Source: Actinacidiphila guanduensis
GTDB lineage: Bacteria; Actinomycetota; Actinomycetes; Streptomycetales; Streptomycetaceae
Direction: 5' to 3'
DNA: 64,000 nucleotides
Assembly (NCBI RefSeq): GCF_900103985.1
Contig: NZ_FNIE01000001.1
Span: 696,466 to 760,465, forward strand
The notes under the pieces are model-generated. The model was not told the origin of the DNA, did no database searches, and saw only the letters and a program-made list of their open reading frames with translations. This document shows positions 33,732 to 42,612 of the stretch, one piece after another (within the stretch, counting starts at the first letter, position 1; the number at the start of each line of letters is the position of its first letter). Position numbers and translations under genes: made by a program.

Positions 33732-34939
33732 CAGCTGATGCCCATCTGCTTGAGCTTGGCCTGGTAGTCGGCCAGGTTCGCCTGCGTGACCAGGCCGACG
33801 CCGGAGCTGAGGGTGGTGCCGTCGGACTCCAGGTAGGGCTGGACGAGTTTCAGCGTGGCGTCCTTGCCCAGCACCTTCAGGGCGGCCAGCAGGTAGGCGC
33901 CGGTGTAGCCCTGCTGGAAGGGCTGCTGCAGGACGGTGGCCTGGATGACCCCGGACTTGATGAACTTCAGCGTCTGGGCGTCGCTGTCGTCGGAGATCAC
34001 CTTGATCTTGCCGGTCTTGCCGGCCGCCTGGACGGCCTGGCCGGCGGACGGGCCGTCGTAGGAGTAGACCCCGTACAGGCCGTTCACGTTCGGGTTGGTC
34101 TGGATCGCGGTCTGGGCGTTCGACAGCGCCTTGGAGGCGTCGTTGTTGTCGGCGAGCTTCTGCACCACCTTGATGCCCGAGCTTTTCAGGGCGTCCTCGA
34201 AGCCCTGGATGCGCTCGACCGCGTTGGAGGTCGTCAGCGATCCGACCAGGACCACGACCTGGCCCTTGCCGCCCAGGGCCTGCTTCATCGCCGCGCCGGC
34301 CTTCTGGCCGGCCTGGTAGTTGGGGGTGCCCAGGTAGAGCGCGGCCCCGTCGTCCTTCGGCAGGGGCGAGTCGATGGCGAGTACGGGGATGCCGGCCCGG
34401 TTCGCCGATGCGATGGGGGCCTTGATGGCCGTCGGGTCGATCGCCGAGACGCTCATGGCGGTGATCCCCTGGCCGCGCAGCGTCTGGATGATGGACAGCT
34501 GCTGGTCCAGCCGGCCGTTGGCCGGGGCCTGGTAGGTGCCCTTGACGCCCAGTTCGCCGATCGCCTTGTTGAACCCCGCCTTGCCGGCGTTCCAGTAGTC
34601 GGTGGCCACGTTGACGACCATGGCGAGGTCCTGGTGCGACAGGTCCTTGCCCTTCAGCGCGGCCTTCAGCGCCGCGTTGAGCTTGGCGAGGTTGGCGTCG
34701 TTGAAGGCGATGTCGCCCTGGATCGTCACGCCGCTCCCGCTGGACGCCGTGGAGCCCGAGCCCGAGGAGCCGCTGCCGGAATCCGAGGAGCCACCGCCCG
34801 CGCCGGACTTGCTGCAGCCGGCCGCCGCCAGCACCACCACCGCGGCCAGCCCCACCGCGCCCCACCGGAGCCTGCGTCCGCCGACCGGCCTCACCGCCCG
34901 TCCCGCAGCCGTCCGTTCACCCGATCGCACGCCATGCAT
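33731..34939 (-). CDS. CUT2 monosaccharide-binding lipoprotein
   Basis: 402 aa. ATG at 34939 with GGGAAG upstream. Lipobox AAAGC with C42, then a long Ser/Gly linker (SSDSGSGSSGSGS) and a type I periplasmic-binding fold: QQLSIIQTLRGQGITAMSVSAIDPTAI, PVLAIDSPLP, VLVGSLTTSNAVERIQGF, KVISDDSDAQTLKFIKSG. Encoded downstream of araBDA and under the same operator type, so L-arabinose is the best guess for the ligand; ribose, xylose or galactose are alternatives. Confidence 0.9.
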   Translation of the reverse strand: MHGVRSGERTAAGRAVRPVGGRRLRWGAVGLAAVVVLAAAGCSKSGAGGGSSDSGSGSSGSGSTASSGSGVTIQGDIAFNDANLAKLNAALKAALKGKDLSHQDLAMVVNVATDYWNAGKAGFNKAIGELGVKGTYQAPANGRLDQQLSIIQTLRGQGITAMSVSAIDPTAIKAPIASANRAGIPVLAIDSPLPKDDGAALYLGTPNYQAGQKAGAAMKQALGGKGQVVVLVGSLTTSNAVERIQGFEDALKSSGIKVVQKLADNNDASKALSNAQTAIQTNPNVNGLYGVYSYDGPSAGQAVQAAGKTGKIKVISDDSDAQTLKFIKSGVIQATVLQQPFQQGYTGAYLLAALKVLGKDATLKLVQPYLESDGTTLSSGVGLVTQANLADYQAKLKQMGIS

Positions 34940-34973
34940 GGTCCACTTCCCGTCCAGAAAGAGCCTCGCGGCC

Positions 34974-34987
34974 TGTGAGCGTTAACA
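34974..34987. promoter_or_regulatory. Second operator in the CUT2 leader, TGTGAGCGTTAACA
   Basis: Lies 35 bp upstream of the binding-protein start and about 180 bp downstream of the promoter at 35165-35192. It is within the transcribed leader if that promoter is used. Confidence 0.8.
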
Positions 34988-35164
34988 CGAAGCCGGCAGC
35001 GGGATGACCCGACGACGGGGGAGCGCCCGCGGCCCGAAGGCCCGCCCGCTCTGTCCGCGTCACACCACGCCGGGGGAGATTCCACAGGGTTCCGATCGCA
35101 CCCATTCCGGTAAGACTCCCCCGGCGTCGACAACAGCCGCCCGCCCGCGACTACTTGGCAGAGA

Positions 35165-35192
35165 TTGTTAGCGTTCACTGACCCGGCGTCAA
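35165..35192 (-). promoter_or_regulatory. CUT2 operon promoter overlapped by operator
   Basis: On the minus strand TTGACG (35192-35187), 16 bp, TAACAA (35170-35165). The operator (plus strand TGTTAGCGTTCACT, 35166-35179) covers the -10 and the adjacent spacer. The same design occurs at 40482-40510. The 34940-35322 gap contains no gene. Confidence 0.8.
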
Positions 35193-35260
35193 GATGTCGC
35201 GCAGGGCCGGCGCCATCTGTGTCCGGAACGTCATCGCAACATTCGAAGGACGGCAGGCCG

Positions 35261-35304
35261 TCCCGCCCGCTCGGGCCCGGCCGGGTCACCGGGGCGGGGC
35301 GGGA
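35261..35304 (-). terminator. Hairpin after araA
   Basis: TCCCGCCC (35261-35268) pairs with GGGCGGGA (35297-35304); the loop contains further GC-rich self-complementary text (CGGGCCCGGCCGGG). 18 bp past the araA stop. Confidence 0.55.
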
Positions 35305-35322
35305 GACCGCGGTGCCCGTGTG

Positions 35323-36828
35323 TCAGAGCCTGCCGGCCAGCCGGTAGTACGCCTGGTTCCAGCGGATCTCCTTGGCGAACTGCCGAAGGTCGGTGTCCTC
35401 GTCGACGACCAGCAGCTCGGTGCTCAGCATGTCGGCGAGGTCGGCCAGTTCCTCCGTGCCCACGGCCGAGGACAGCACGGTATGGTGGGGGCCGCCGGCG
35501 GTCAGCCACGCCTCGGTGGACGTGCGCAGGTCCGGGGCCGGACGCCAGACGGCGCGGGCCACCGGCAGCCGCGGCAGCGGCTCCGGCGGCGGCACCACCT
35601 CGATCCGGTTGGCCACCAGCCGGAAGCGGTCCCCGACGTCCGCGAGGCCCACCGTGACGGCGGGACCGGGGGCCGCGTCGAAGACGAGCCGCACCGGGTC
35701 CTCGCGGCCGCCGATGCCCAGCGGGTGGATCTCGCAGCTCGGCCGGCCGGCGGCGATACTCGGGCAGACCTCCAGCATGTGCGCGCCGAGGATGACCTCC
35801 TCACCGGGGACCAGGTGGTAGGTGTAGTCCTCCATGAACGAGGTGCCGCCGGGCTGCCCGGCGCCGGCCGCCTTCAGCGCGGCCAGCAGGGCCGAGGTCT
35901 TCCAGTCGCCCTCCGCGCCGAACCCGTACCCGTCGGCCATCAGCCGCTGCACCGCGATCCCCGGCAGCTGCCGCAGGCCCCCCAGGTCCTCGAAGTTGGT
36001 CGTGAAGGCGCCGAAACCGCCCTCCTCCAGGAAGGACCGCAGCCCGAGTTCGACCCGGGCCGCGTACCGCAGCGCCTCGTGCCGGTCGCCGTCCGGTGCG
36101 AGAGCGGGGTCGGTCCGGTAGGTGTCGGCGTACTCCGCCGCAAGCGCGCCCGCCTCGGTGTCCGGCACCGCGTCCACGGACGCCACCAGGTCGTTGACCC
36201 CGTAGGTGTTGACCGAGACGCCGAACCGCAGCTGCGCCTCGACCTTGTCGCCCTCGGTCACCGCGACATCGCGCATGTTGTCGCCGAACCGGGCCAGCCG
36301 CAGGCCGCGCAGGACCCCGTACCCGATGGCCGCGCGCATCCACGCGTGGACCCGGGACACGACGCGGGGGTCGGAGACGTGGCCGGCGACGGTCTTGCGG
36401 GGCACCCCGACCCTGGACTGGATGTAGCCGAACTCGCGGTCGCCGTGGGCGGCCTGGTTGAGGTTCATGAAGTCCATGTCGATGGTGGCCCAGGGCAGCG
36501 CGACATTGGCCTGCGTGTGCAGGTGCAGCAGCGGCTTGCGCAGCATGTCGAGCCCGGAGATCCACATCTTCGCCGGGGAGAAGGTGTGCATCCACGCCAC
36601 CAGTCCGACGCACGCCGGATCGGTGTTGGCCTCCAGGACCACGGCGAGGATGGACGCGGAGTCGGTCAGCACCGGTTTCCACACCACCCGGGCGGGCCCG
36701 CCGGGGGCGGCGCCGAGCTGGTCGCAGATGGCCCGCGACTGGTCGGCCACCTGCCGGAGCGTGTCCTCTCCGTAGAGGCCCTGGCTGCCCGTCAGGAACC
36801 AGACTTCGGGCGCTGCAAGCGGTGTCAT
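35323..36828 (-). CDS. araA: L-arabinose isomerase
   Basis: 501 aa, cytoplasmic. ATG at 36828 ([11 protein letters not shown]) after GAGGAG. Strong AraA signatures: [107 protein letters not shown] and [10 protein letters not shown] (metal-binding Glu and His residues lie in these blocks). Converts L-arabinose to L-ribulose. Third gene of araB-araD-araA, 14 bp after araD. Confidence 0.98.
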   Translation of the reverse strand: MTPLAAPEVWFLTGSQGLYGEDTLRQVADQSRAICDQLGAAPGGPARVVWKPVLTDSASILAVVLEANTDPACVGLVAWMHTFSPAKMWISGLDMLRKPLLHLHTQANVALPWATIDMDFMNLNQAAHGDREFGYIQSRVGVPRKTVAGHVSDPRVVSRVHAWMRAAIGYGVLRGLRLARFGDNMRDVAVTEGDKVEAQLRFGVSVNTYGVNDLVASVDAVPDTEAGALAAEYADTYRTDPALAPDGDRHEALRYAARVELGLRSFLEEGGFGAFTTNFEDLGGLRQLPGIAVQRLMADGYGFGAEGDWKTSALLAALKAAGAGQPGGTSFMEDYTYHLVPGEEVILGAHMLEVCPSIAAGRPSCEIHPLGIGGREDPVRLVFDAAPGPAVTVGLADVGDRFRLVANRIEVVPPPEPLPRLPVARAVWRPAPDLRTSTEAWLTAGGPHHTVLSSAVGTEELADLADMLSTELLVVDEDTDLRQFAKEIRWNQAYYRLAGRL

Positions 36829-36842
36829 GGCGGTCGGACTCC

Positions 36843-37556
36843 TCACTGGGCGGACGGCCCGGGCTGGCCGTACACGTTCTGGTAGCGGTCGTAGAGCCGG
36901 TCGACGGCGCCCGGGTCGATGGGCAGCGGGTCGCCGAGCTGGCGGGAGATGTGCACGCTGCGGGCGACGTCCTCGCACATCACGGCGGCCTTCACCGCGG
37001 CCCTGGCGTCCCGGCCGATGGTGAAGACCCCGTGGTTCTGCATCAGCACCGCGGGCGAGCGGTGGCCGGCCAGCGTCTCCACGATGCCCCTGCCGATGGA
37101 GTCGTCCCCGATGAGGGCGAAGGGGCCGACGGGGATCTCGGCGCCGAACTCGTCGGCCATCGCGGTCAGGACGCACGGCACGGGCTCGCCGCGGGCCGCC
37201 CAGGCGCAGGCGTAGGTGGAGTGGGTGTGCACCACTCCACCTACCTGCGGCATGTGGCGGTAGACGTAGGCGTGCGCGTCGGTGTCCGACGAGGGGGACA
37301 GGTCGCCGGCCACGACGCGGCCGTCCAGGTCGCACACGATCATCGATTCGGGGGTGAGCCGGTCGTAGTCCACGCCGCTGGGCTTGATGACGAACAGGTC
37401 GTGCCCCGGCACCCGGCCGGACACGTTCCCGGCCGTCCAGACCACCAGGTTGTAGCGGACCAGTTCTTGGTGAAGGGCGCTCACATCCTCGCGCAGCGCG
37501 GCGACCGCCGTGGCCGCGTCCGCTGGGAGGGAGCCGGAGCCGGTGTTCAGGGCCAT
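36843..37556 (-). CDS. araD: L-ribulose-5-phosphate 4-epimerase
   Basis: 237 aa. Class II aldolase fold: [60 protein letters not shown] (two zinc histidines), [12 protein letters not shown] (third histidine). Converts L-ribulose-5-phosphate to D-xylulose-5-phosphate, the last step into the pentose phosphate pathway. The 90-bp gap upstream carries tandem operators. Confidence 0.96.
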   Translation of the reverse strand: MALNTGSGSLPADAATAVAALREDVSALHQELVRYNLVVWTAGNVSGRVPGHDLFVIKPSGVDYDRLTPESMIVCDLDGRVVAGDLSPSSDTDAHAYVYRHMPQVGGVVHTHSTYACAWAARGEPVPCVLTAMADEFGAEIPVGPFALIGDDSIGRGIVETLAGHRSPAVLMQNHGVFTIGRDARAAVKAAVMCEDVARSVHISRQLGDPLPIDPGAVDRLYDRYQNVYGQPGPSAQ

Positions 37557-37623
37557 GCCGACCTCTTCGTGTGGTGGAAGGGAGCAGGAACGGAGCAGGC
37601 AGGGAGCTGCGCCGGGACGAGAA

Positions 37624-37651
37624 GGCGAGCGCTCACACGTGAGCGCTCACA
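37624..37651. promoter_or_regulatory. Tandem LacI-type operators between araB and araD
   Basis: GGCGAGCGCTCACA (37624-37637) and CGTGAGCGCTCACA (37638-37651) abut without spacing. The second covers the araB stop codon (37647-37649). This could repress an internal promoter for araD-araA or act as a roadblock. Confidence 0.78.
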
Positions 37652-39335
37652 TCGAGGGGACGCCGGTCTGCTCGGCCGCGGACAGCCCTTGCGCCCGGAT
37701 CGCCCGCAGCCGGTGCATCACGTCGCTGCCGCCGCGGCCGAAGTGGTCGTGCAGGGCGAGGTATTCGGCGTAGAGCCGGTCGTAGGCCGCGGACCGGCCG
37801 GGGTCGGGTGTGTAGGCGTTCTCCTCGCGGCGGCCCATGGCCGCCGAGGCGGCGCGGATGTCCGGGTAGGCGCCGGCGGCGACGGCGGCGTGGATCGCGG
37901 AGCCGAGCGCGGGGCCCTGCGCGGAGGAGAGCAGGTGGACCGGGCGGCCCAGGACGTCGCTGTAGACCTGCATCAGGAACCGGTTCTTCAGCAGCCCGCC
38001 GGCCGCGGTGAAGTCCGCGACCGGCACACCCGCCGCCTCGAACGCCTCGACGATGACCCGGGTGCCGAACGCCGTGGCCTCGACCAGGGCCCGGTAGATG
38101 TCCTCCGGTCGCGTGTCGAGGGTGAGCCCCACGATCAGGCCGGACAGGTGGTGGTCGACCAGGACCGACCGGTTCCCGCTGTGCCAGTCCAGCGCCACCA
38201 GGCCGTGCCCGCCCACCGGCTGGCTCGCCGCGAGCTCGGTCAGCAGTTCGTGGACGCCGGTTCCGGCCGTGCGCGCCCGCTGCGCGTACTCCTCGGGCAC
38301 GGCGGTGCGGGCGGCCCAGGCGAAGATGTCGCCCACCCCGCTCTGGCCCGCCTCGTAGCCCCACAGTCCGGGCACCACACCGTCGCCTACGACGCCGCAC
38401 ATACCGGGGACCTCGGCGAGCACCTCGGAGTTGAGGACGTGGCAGGTGGAGGTGCCCATGATGGCCAGCAGCCGGCCGGCCTCCAGGGTGCGGGCCGCGG
38501 CGGCCGTCACGTGGGCGTCGACGTTGCCGGTCGCGACCACGGTGCCCTCGCGCAGCCCGGTGAGCGCGGCCGCTTCCGCGGTGAGCTTGCCGGCGGGGGC
38601 GCCCAGCGGGGTGAGCGGGTGCTCCAGCTTGGCGGTGAAGTCCGCGAAGCCGGGGTGCAGCGAGGCGAGGAACGCGGCGTCGGGGTAACGGCCGTCCTGG
38701 TACATGCCCTTGTAGCCGGCCGTGCACGGGTTGCGGCTCTCGGACCCGGTGAGCTGCCAGACGATCCAGTCGGCCGCCTCGATCCAGCGGTCCGCGGCCG
38801 CGTAGGCAGCCGGGTCCTCGCGCAGCATCTGGAGCGCCTTGGCGTACTGCCACTCGCTGGATATCCGGCCGCCGTAGCGGGCCAGCCACGGCTGCCCGGT
38901 CTCCAGGGCCCGCTCGACGATCAGGTCGGCCTCCGGCTGCGCCGCATGGTGCCGCCACAGCTTCGGGAAGGCGTGCGGCCGCCCGCCGAAACCGGGCAGC
39001 TCGCACAGCGGCGTGCCGTCCGCGGTCACCGGAAGCACCGTGCAGGCGGTGAAGTCGGTGGCCACGCCGATCACCTGACGCGGGCTCACCCCTGCCTCGC
39101 GCAGCGCCGCGGGCACCGCCAGCCGCAGGACGTCGCGCCAGTCCTGCGGGACCTGCAGTGCCCAGTCCGGTGGCAGCGGCGTGCCGTCCGGCAGTTCCCG
39201 GTCCACCACCGCGTGGGTGTACTCGTGCACGGCGCTGCCGAGTTCCCGGCCGTCCTCCACGGCGACGACGAGAGCGCGCCCGGAGAGCGTCCCGAAGTCG
39301 ATGCCCACTGTCACGGCGGGACCGTCGATCGTCAT
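37647..39335 (-). CDS. araB: Ribulokinase
   Basis: 562 aa. ATG at 39335 (MTIDGPAVTVGID) follows GGAGAGG; a GTG at 39359 is possible but less likely. FGGY-family kinase: VGIDFGTLSGRALVV, GVATDFTACTVLP, VDAHVTAAAA, GTSTCHVLNS, MCGVVGDGVVPGLWGYEAGQSGVGD and TAAGGLLKNRFLMQ. Phosphorylates L-ribulose. First enzyme gene of araBDA, 62 bp after the LacI-type regulator gene. Confidence 0.97.
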   Translation of the reverse strand: MTIDGPAVTVGIDFGTLSGRALVVAVEDGRELGSAVHEYTHAVVDRELPDGTPLPPDWALQVPQDWRDVLRLAVPAALREAGVSPRQVIGVATDFTACTVLPVTADGTPLCELPGFGGRPHAFPKLWRHHAAQPEADLIVERALETGQPWLARYGGRISSEWQYAKALQMLREDPAAYAAADRWIEAADWIVWQLTGSESRNPCTAGYKGMYQDGRYPDAAFLASLHPGFADFTAKLEHPLTPLGAPAGKLTAEAAALTGLREGTVVATGNVDAHVTAAAARTLEAGRLLAIMGTSTCHVLNSEVLAEVPGMCGVVGDGVVPGLWGYEAGQSGVGDIFAWAARTAVPEEYAQRARTAGTGVHELLTELAASQPVGGHGLVALDWHSGNRSVLVDHHLSGLIVGLTLDTRPEDIYRALVEATAFGTRVIVEAFEAAGVPVADFTAAGGLLKNRFLMQVYSDVLGRPVHLLSSAQGPALGSAIHAAVAAGAYPDIRAASAAMGRREENAYTPDPGRSAAYDRLYAEYLALHDHFGRGGSDVMHRLRAIRAQGLSAAEQTGVPSM

Positions 39336-39397
39336 AACCTCTCCATCCCCGTGGACCACGGCCGGGCCACCGGCCGTCCCGGGCGCGATAGATGCCT

Positions 39398-40456
39398 TCA
39401 GGTGGGTTTGCTGCTGCTGCGCACGATCAGCCGCGGCTCGATGACGACCCGTTCGGCGTCGTCCGCGGTGCCCGCGCCGCCCGACTCCAGCCTGCTCAGC
39501 AGCAGCCGGATGCTGGCCTGGCCGACGGCGGCGAAGTCCTGCCGGACCGTGGTGAGCGGGGGCGCGAAGAACTCGGCCTCGGGGATGTCGTCGAAGCCCG
39601 CGATGGCCACCTGGCCGGGCACCGACAGGCCCGCCTCGCGGAACGCGCGCAGTACGCCGAGCGCCATCTGGTCGTTGGCGACGAACACCGCCGTCACGTC
39701 GGGGGTGCCCCGGCGGGCCGAACTCGTCGCCACCCGTCCCGCCAGTTCCTGGCCTGCCCGGTATCCCGACAGGGGCGTCCAGTCGCCCTGCAGCGGTGGC
39801 GGTACCACGGCCCCCGCCTCCTCCAGGGTGGCCCGCCAGCCGTCCAGCCGGGCCTCGGCCTCCAGCCAGTCCGGGGGTCCGGCCACGTGCCAGACCGTCT
39901 CGTGGCCGGCCGCGAGCAGGTGGCCGGTGACCAGGCGGGCGCCCAGCTCCTGGTCCACCGAGACGCCCGGTATCGGCAGGCTGTGGCCGCCCTCCACGGT
40001 CACCACCGGGAAGGGCAGCCGCAGTTGCGCCAGGGCGCTGACCGCCTGCCGGTGCGGGACCATGACCACGATGCCTTCCACCCCCCAGTCGCTGAGGTGG
40101 TCGATCGCCTCCTCCAGCGCCTTTTGCGTGTAGCGCCGCAGGGTGACCGCGGAGACCATGTAGCCCTCGTCGCGGGCCGCCTCCTCCAGGCCGAACAGCA
40201 TGCTGGAGGGGCCGAAGAGCGTCGGATTGCAGGCCACGACCCCCAGCGTCAGCGTGCGCCGGGTCACCAGCGCCCGCGCCGAGGAGTTCCGCCGGTATCC
40301 CAACTGCTCGATGGCGCGCAGCACTTCCGCGCGGGTGGACTCGCGGACGTTGGGGTGGTTCGCCAGCACGCGCGATACGGTCTGATGCGACACGCCTGCC
40401 ACCTGGGCCACGTCCGCCATCGTGGGGGCCCGACGGGGGCCCGTGTTCTGCGACAT
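39398..40456 (-). CDS. LacI-family regulator of arabinose genes
   Basis: 352 aa. ATG at 40456 (MSQNTGPRR) after GGAGAAG; upstream in-frame codons are non-coding. HTH TMADVAQVAGVSHQTVSRVLANHPNV: the recognition helix SHQTVSRV matches E. coli LacI SYQTVSRV at the positions equivalent to Gln18 and Arg22 that read TGTGAGCG. Hinge GYRRNSSARALVTRR, then an effector domain (GVEGIVVMVPHRQ, PVVTVEGGHSL, VFVANDQMALGVLRAF, IAGFDDIPEAEFFAPPLTTVRQDF). Probably autoregulated through 40483-40496 and the likely ligand of all eleven related boxes. Confidence 0.92.
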   Translation of the reverse strand: MSQNTGPRRAPTMADVAQVAGVSHQTVSRVLANHPNVRESTRAEVLRAIEQLGYRRNSSARALVTRRTLTLGVVACNPTLFGPSSMLFGLEEAARDEGYMVSAVTLRRYTQKALEEAIDHLSDWGVEGIVVMVPHRQAVSALAQLRLPFPVVTVEGGHSLPIPGVSVDQELGARLVTGHLLAAGHETVWHVAGPPDWLEAEARLDGWRATLEEAGAVVPPPLQGDWTPLSGYRAGQELAGRVATSSARRGTPDVTAVFVANDQMALGVLRAFREAGLSVPGQVAIAGFDDIPEAEFFAPPLTTVRQDFAAVGQASIRLLLSRLESGGAGTADDAERVVIEPRLIVRSSSKPT

Positions 40457-40481
40457 GCTTCTCCGATCGGTTCCAGCGTTA

Positions 40482-40510
40482 TTGTTAGCGTTCACAGAGT
40501 GCCCCGTCAA
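40482..40510 (-). promoter_or_regulatory. Promoter and operator of regulator-araBDA unit
   Basis: Minus strand TTGACG (40510-40505), 17 bp, TAACAA (40487-40482). Operator TGTTAGCGTTCACA (plus strand 40483-40496) fills the -10 and spacer. Classical position for LacI repression and autoregulation. Confidence 0.85.
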
Positions 40511-40568
40511 GGTTGGCGGCGCCGCGCCCGGGGACCGCCCCGCGCACACTCCCCGGCGCGTTTTACTT

Positions 40569-40630
40569 GCGCACTCCCCCGCGCACTCCTTGCGCACTCC
40601 CTTGACCCGCCTCTGGGCGACACCTACGGT
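40569..40630 (+). promoter_or_regulatory. Promoter with three phased GCGCACTCC repeats
   Basis: GCGCACTCC at 40569, 40581 and 40592 (spacing 12 and 11 bp, about one helical turn) ends 1 bp before TTGACC (40602-40607). Then 17 bp and TACGGT (40625-40630). Points toward the gene at 40762. A degenerate fourth copy (GCGCACACTCC) is near 40543. The rest of the 40457-40761 gap is unremarkable. Confidence 0.7.
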
Positions 40631-40761
40631 GTGCGCCGGGAAACCCATTGCTCTGTTGCGCAGAGCACTCCCCGCGCGCCGGCAGCCCCCGGGCCGTAGG
40701 ACGGACGGCCCCCGCTCGACGGCGCGCCCGTCTTTCCAACCCACCAGAAGGGCACTTCGCC

Positions 40762-42498
40762 ATGCGTGGATTCACGCGCCCACGGCGCGGCCGGCCGCTC
40801 GGCCGCGCCGCCGGGGCGGGAGCCGCAGTGATGATCGCCGCCACGGCCGCGCTCTGCGGCTCACCCGCCCAGGCCGCCTCTCCGTCCACGACCCTCGTGG
40901 TCAACGCCAACCAGGTGCTGCGCCCGGTGACGCACGTCGCCACCGGCTCGCTGTACGGACTCGCCAACGCGACCACTCCGGCCGACAACCTGGTCCAGGC
41001 GATCAAACCCAACACCTTCGTGCAGAAGCCGCAGGGCGGGCACCAGCAGCCCACCGGGGACATCCTCACCGTGGCGCCGAAGGCGGCCCGCGCCGGCGCC
41101 AAGGTGGTGGACCGACTGTCGGACTACTACGCCGGCTGGCCCTACCAGTTCAGCTGGAGCAACTGGCTGAGCGTGGTGGACGACCAGATCGCGCAGAACA
41201 AGGCGGCCGGCATCACCAACCTCGCCGCCTACGCGCCCTGGAACGAGGCCGACAACACCTGGCAGTCCTCCAACGGCACCTTCGAGGACTTCTGGACCAC
41301 GACCTACCGCGAGATCCGGTCCAAGGACGCCACGACCCCGATCCAGGGGCCGAGCTTCTCGGACAACATCAGCGACATGCAGAACTTCCTGCAGCACGCC
41401 GTCGCCACCAACACCGTGCCGGACATCATCGCCTGGCACGAACTGGAGCGGTCGTCGAAGATCGCCGGGGACGTCGCGACCGTCACCTCGATCGAGAAGA
41501 ACCTCGGGATCACGCCGCGGCCGATCGCGATCGAGGAGTACGCCGCGCCCTCCGAGGTCGGCGTCCCGGGGGCACTCGTCGGCTACATCGCCAAGTTCGA
41601 GCGGCTCGGCGTCCACGACGCCGAACTGGCCTTCTGGAACCAGTCCGGCGCCCTCGGCGACCTCCTCACCGGCCAGGGCGGCAGCCCCAACGGCGCCTAC
41701 TGGCTCTACAAGTGGTACGCCGACATGAGCGGCAGCATGCTGGTGACCACGCCGCCCGCGCAGACCGGCATCGACGGCGCCGCCTCGCGCACCAGCGCGG
41801 GCAACGAGGTGGACGTCATCTTCGGCGGCAGCTCGGGCTCCTCGGCCGTCACGGTCAACGGGCTGGGCTCCCTGCCGGCCTTCGGCTCGTCGGTGCACGT
41901 CAAGGTCGAGTACACCCCCTCGCCCGGGCGCACGACCGCGGTCTCCGGGCCCACCACCCTCTCGGAGGGCAACTACGCCGTGAGCAACGGCTCCGTCACG
42001 ATCCCGGTGACGGCCACCAGCACCTACGGCTACCACCTGGTGATCACCCCCGCGACCGGCGGTTCCACCACGCTCGACGGCACCTACCGGATCACCAACA
42101 AGAACAGCGGGCTCGCCCTGGACACCCAGAACGGCGGCACCGCCCAGGGCACGCTCGTCGACCAGGCCGCGCCCGGCTCCTCGGCCACGCAGACATGGAC
42201 ACTGGTCTCCGCCGGCTCCGGCCTGTACAAGATCCGCAACCAGGCGAGCGGCCTGCTGCTCGGCATCACCAACGCCAGCACCTCGGCCGGCGCCACGGCC
42301 CTGATCTGGGGCGACAACGGGACAGCCGACCACCTGTGGTCGCTGCAGCCCGACGGGTCCGGCTATTACAAGATCGTCAACAGCAACAGCGGCATGGACC
42401 TCGGCGTGACCAACATGAGCACGGCCAGCGGCGCGCAGGTCCTCCAGTGGACCGACAACGGCACCGCCGACCACCTGTGGCAGCTCACGCCCAGGTGA
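40762..42498 (+). CDS. Secreted clan GH-A glycosidase with ricin-like domain
   Basis: 578 aa. ATG at 40762 (MRGFTRPRRG) with AGAAGGG upstream; signal peptide ends PAQA-AS. A TIM-barrel domain follows: GSLYGLANATTPADNLVQAIKP, GGHQQPTGDILTVAP, AAYAPWNEADNTW (predicted acid/base Glu after Asn), DIIAWHELE, IAIEEYAAPSEVGVPGAL (predicted nucleophile Glu), AFWNQSG, YWLYKWYADMSG. The Asn-Glu and second Glu fit clan GH-A; it is closest in feel to GH39-type proteins but I cannot name the family. C-terminal about 140 residues are a ricin-like lectin with three D-x-x-W repeats (ADHLWSL, ADHLWQL). Convergent with a LacI gene. Confidence 0.72.
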   Translation: MRGFTRPRRGRPLGRAAGAGAAVMIAATAALCGSPAQAASPSTTLVVNANQVLRPVTHVATGSLYGLANATTPADNLVQAIKPNTFVQKPQGGHQQPTGDILTVAPKAARAGAKVVDRLSDYYAGWPYQFSWSNWLSVVDDQIAQNKAAGITNLAAYAPWNEADNTWQSSNGTFEDFWTTTYREIRSKDATTPIQGPSFSDNISDMQNFLQHAVATNTVPDIIAWHELERSSKIAGDVATVTSIEKNLGITPRPIAIEEYAAPSEVGVPGALVGYIAKFERLGVHDAELAFWNQSGALGDLLTGQGGSPNGAYWLYKWYADMSGSMLVTTPPAQTGIDGAASRTSAGNEVDVIFGGSSGSSAVTVNGLGSLPAFGSSVHVKVEYTPSPGRTTAVSGPTTLSEGNYAVSNGSVTIPVTATSTYGYHLVITPATGGSTTLDGTYRITNKNSGLALDTQNGGTAQGTLVDQAAPGSSATQTWTLVSAGSGLYKIRNQASGLLLGITNASTSAGATALIWGDNGTADHLWSLQPDGSGYYKIVNSNSGMDLGVTNMSTASGAQVLQWTDNGTADHLWQLTPR

Positions 42499-42524
42499 CC
42501 CCGTAGGCGCGAGTACGGCGTGAC

Positions 42525-42564
42525 CCGTCTGCCGCCGCCCCGCCAACCGGGCGGCGGCAGACGG
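42525..42564. terminator. 16-bp perfect bidirectional terminator
   Basis: CCGTCTGCCGCCGCCC (42525-42540) and its exact complement at 42549-42564, 8-base loop, between convergent genes ending at 42498 and 42613. Confidence 0.88.
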
Positions 42565-42612
42565 CCGTTCCCGGAGCAACCGCCGCGGTGGGGCGCCGGC
42601 GGTGCCGGCCGA

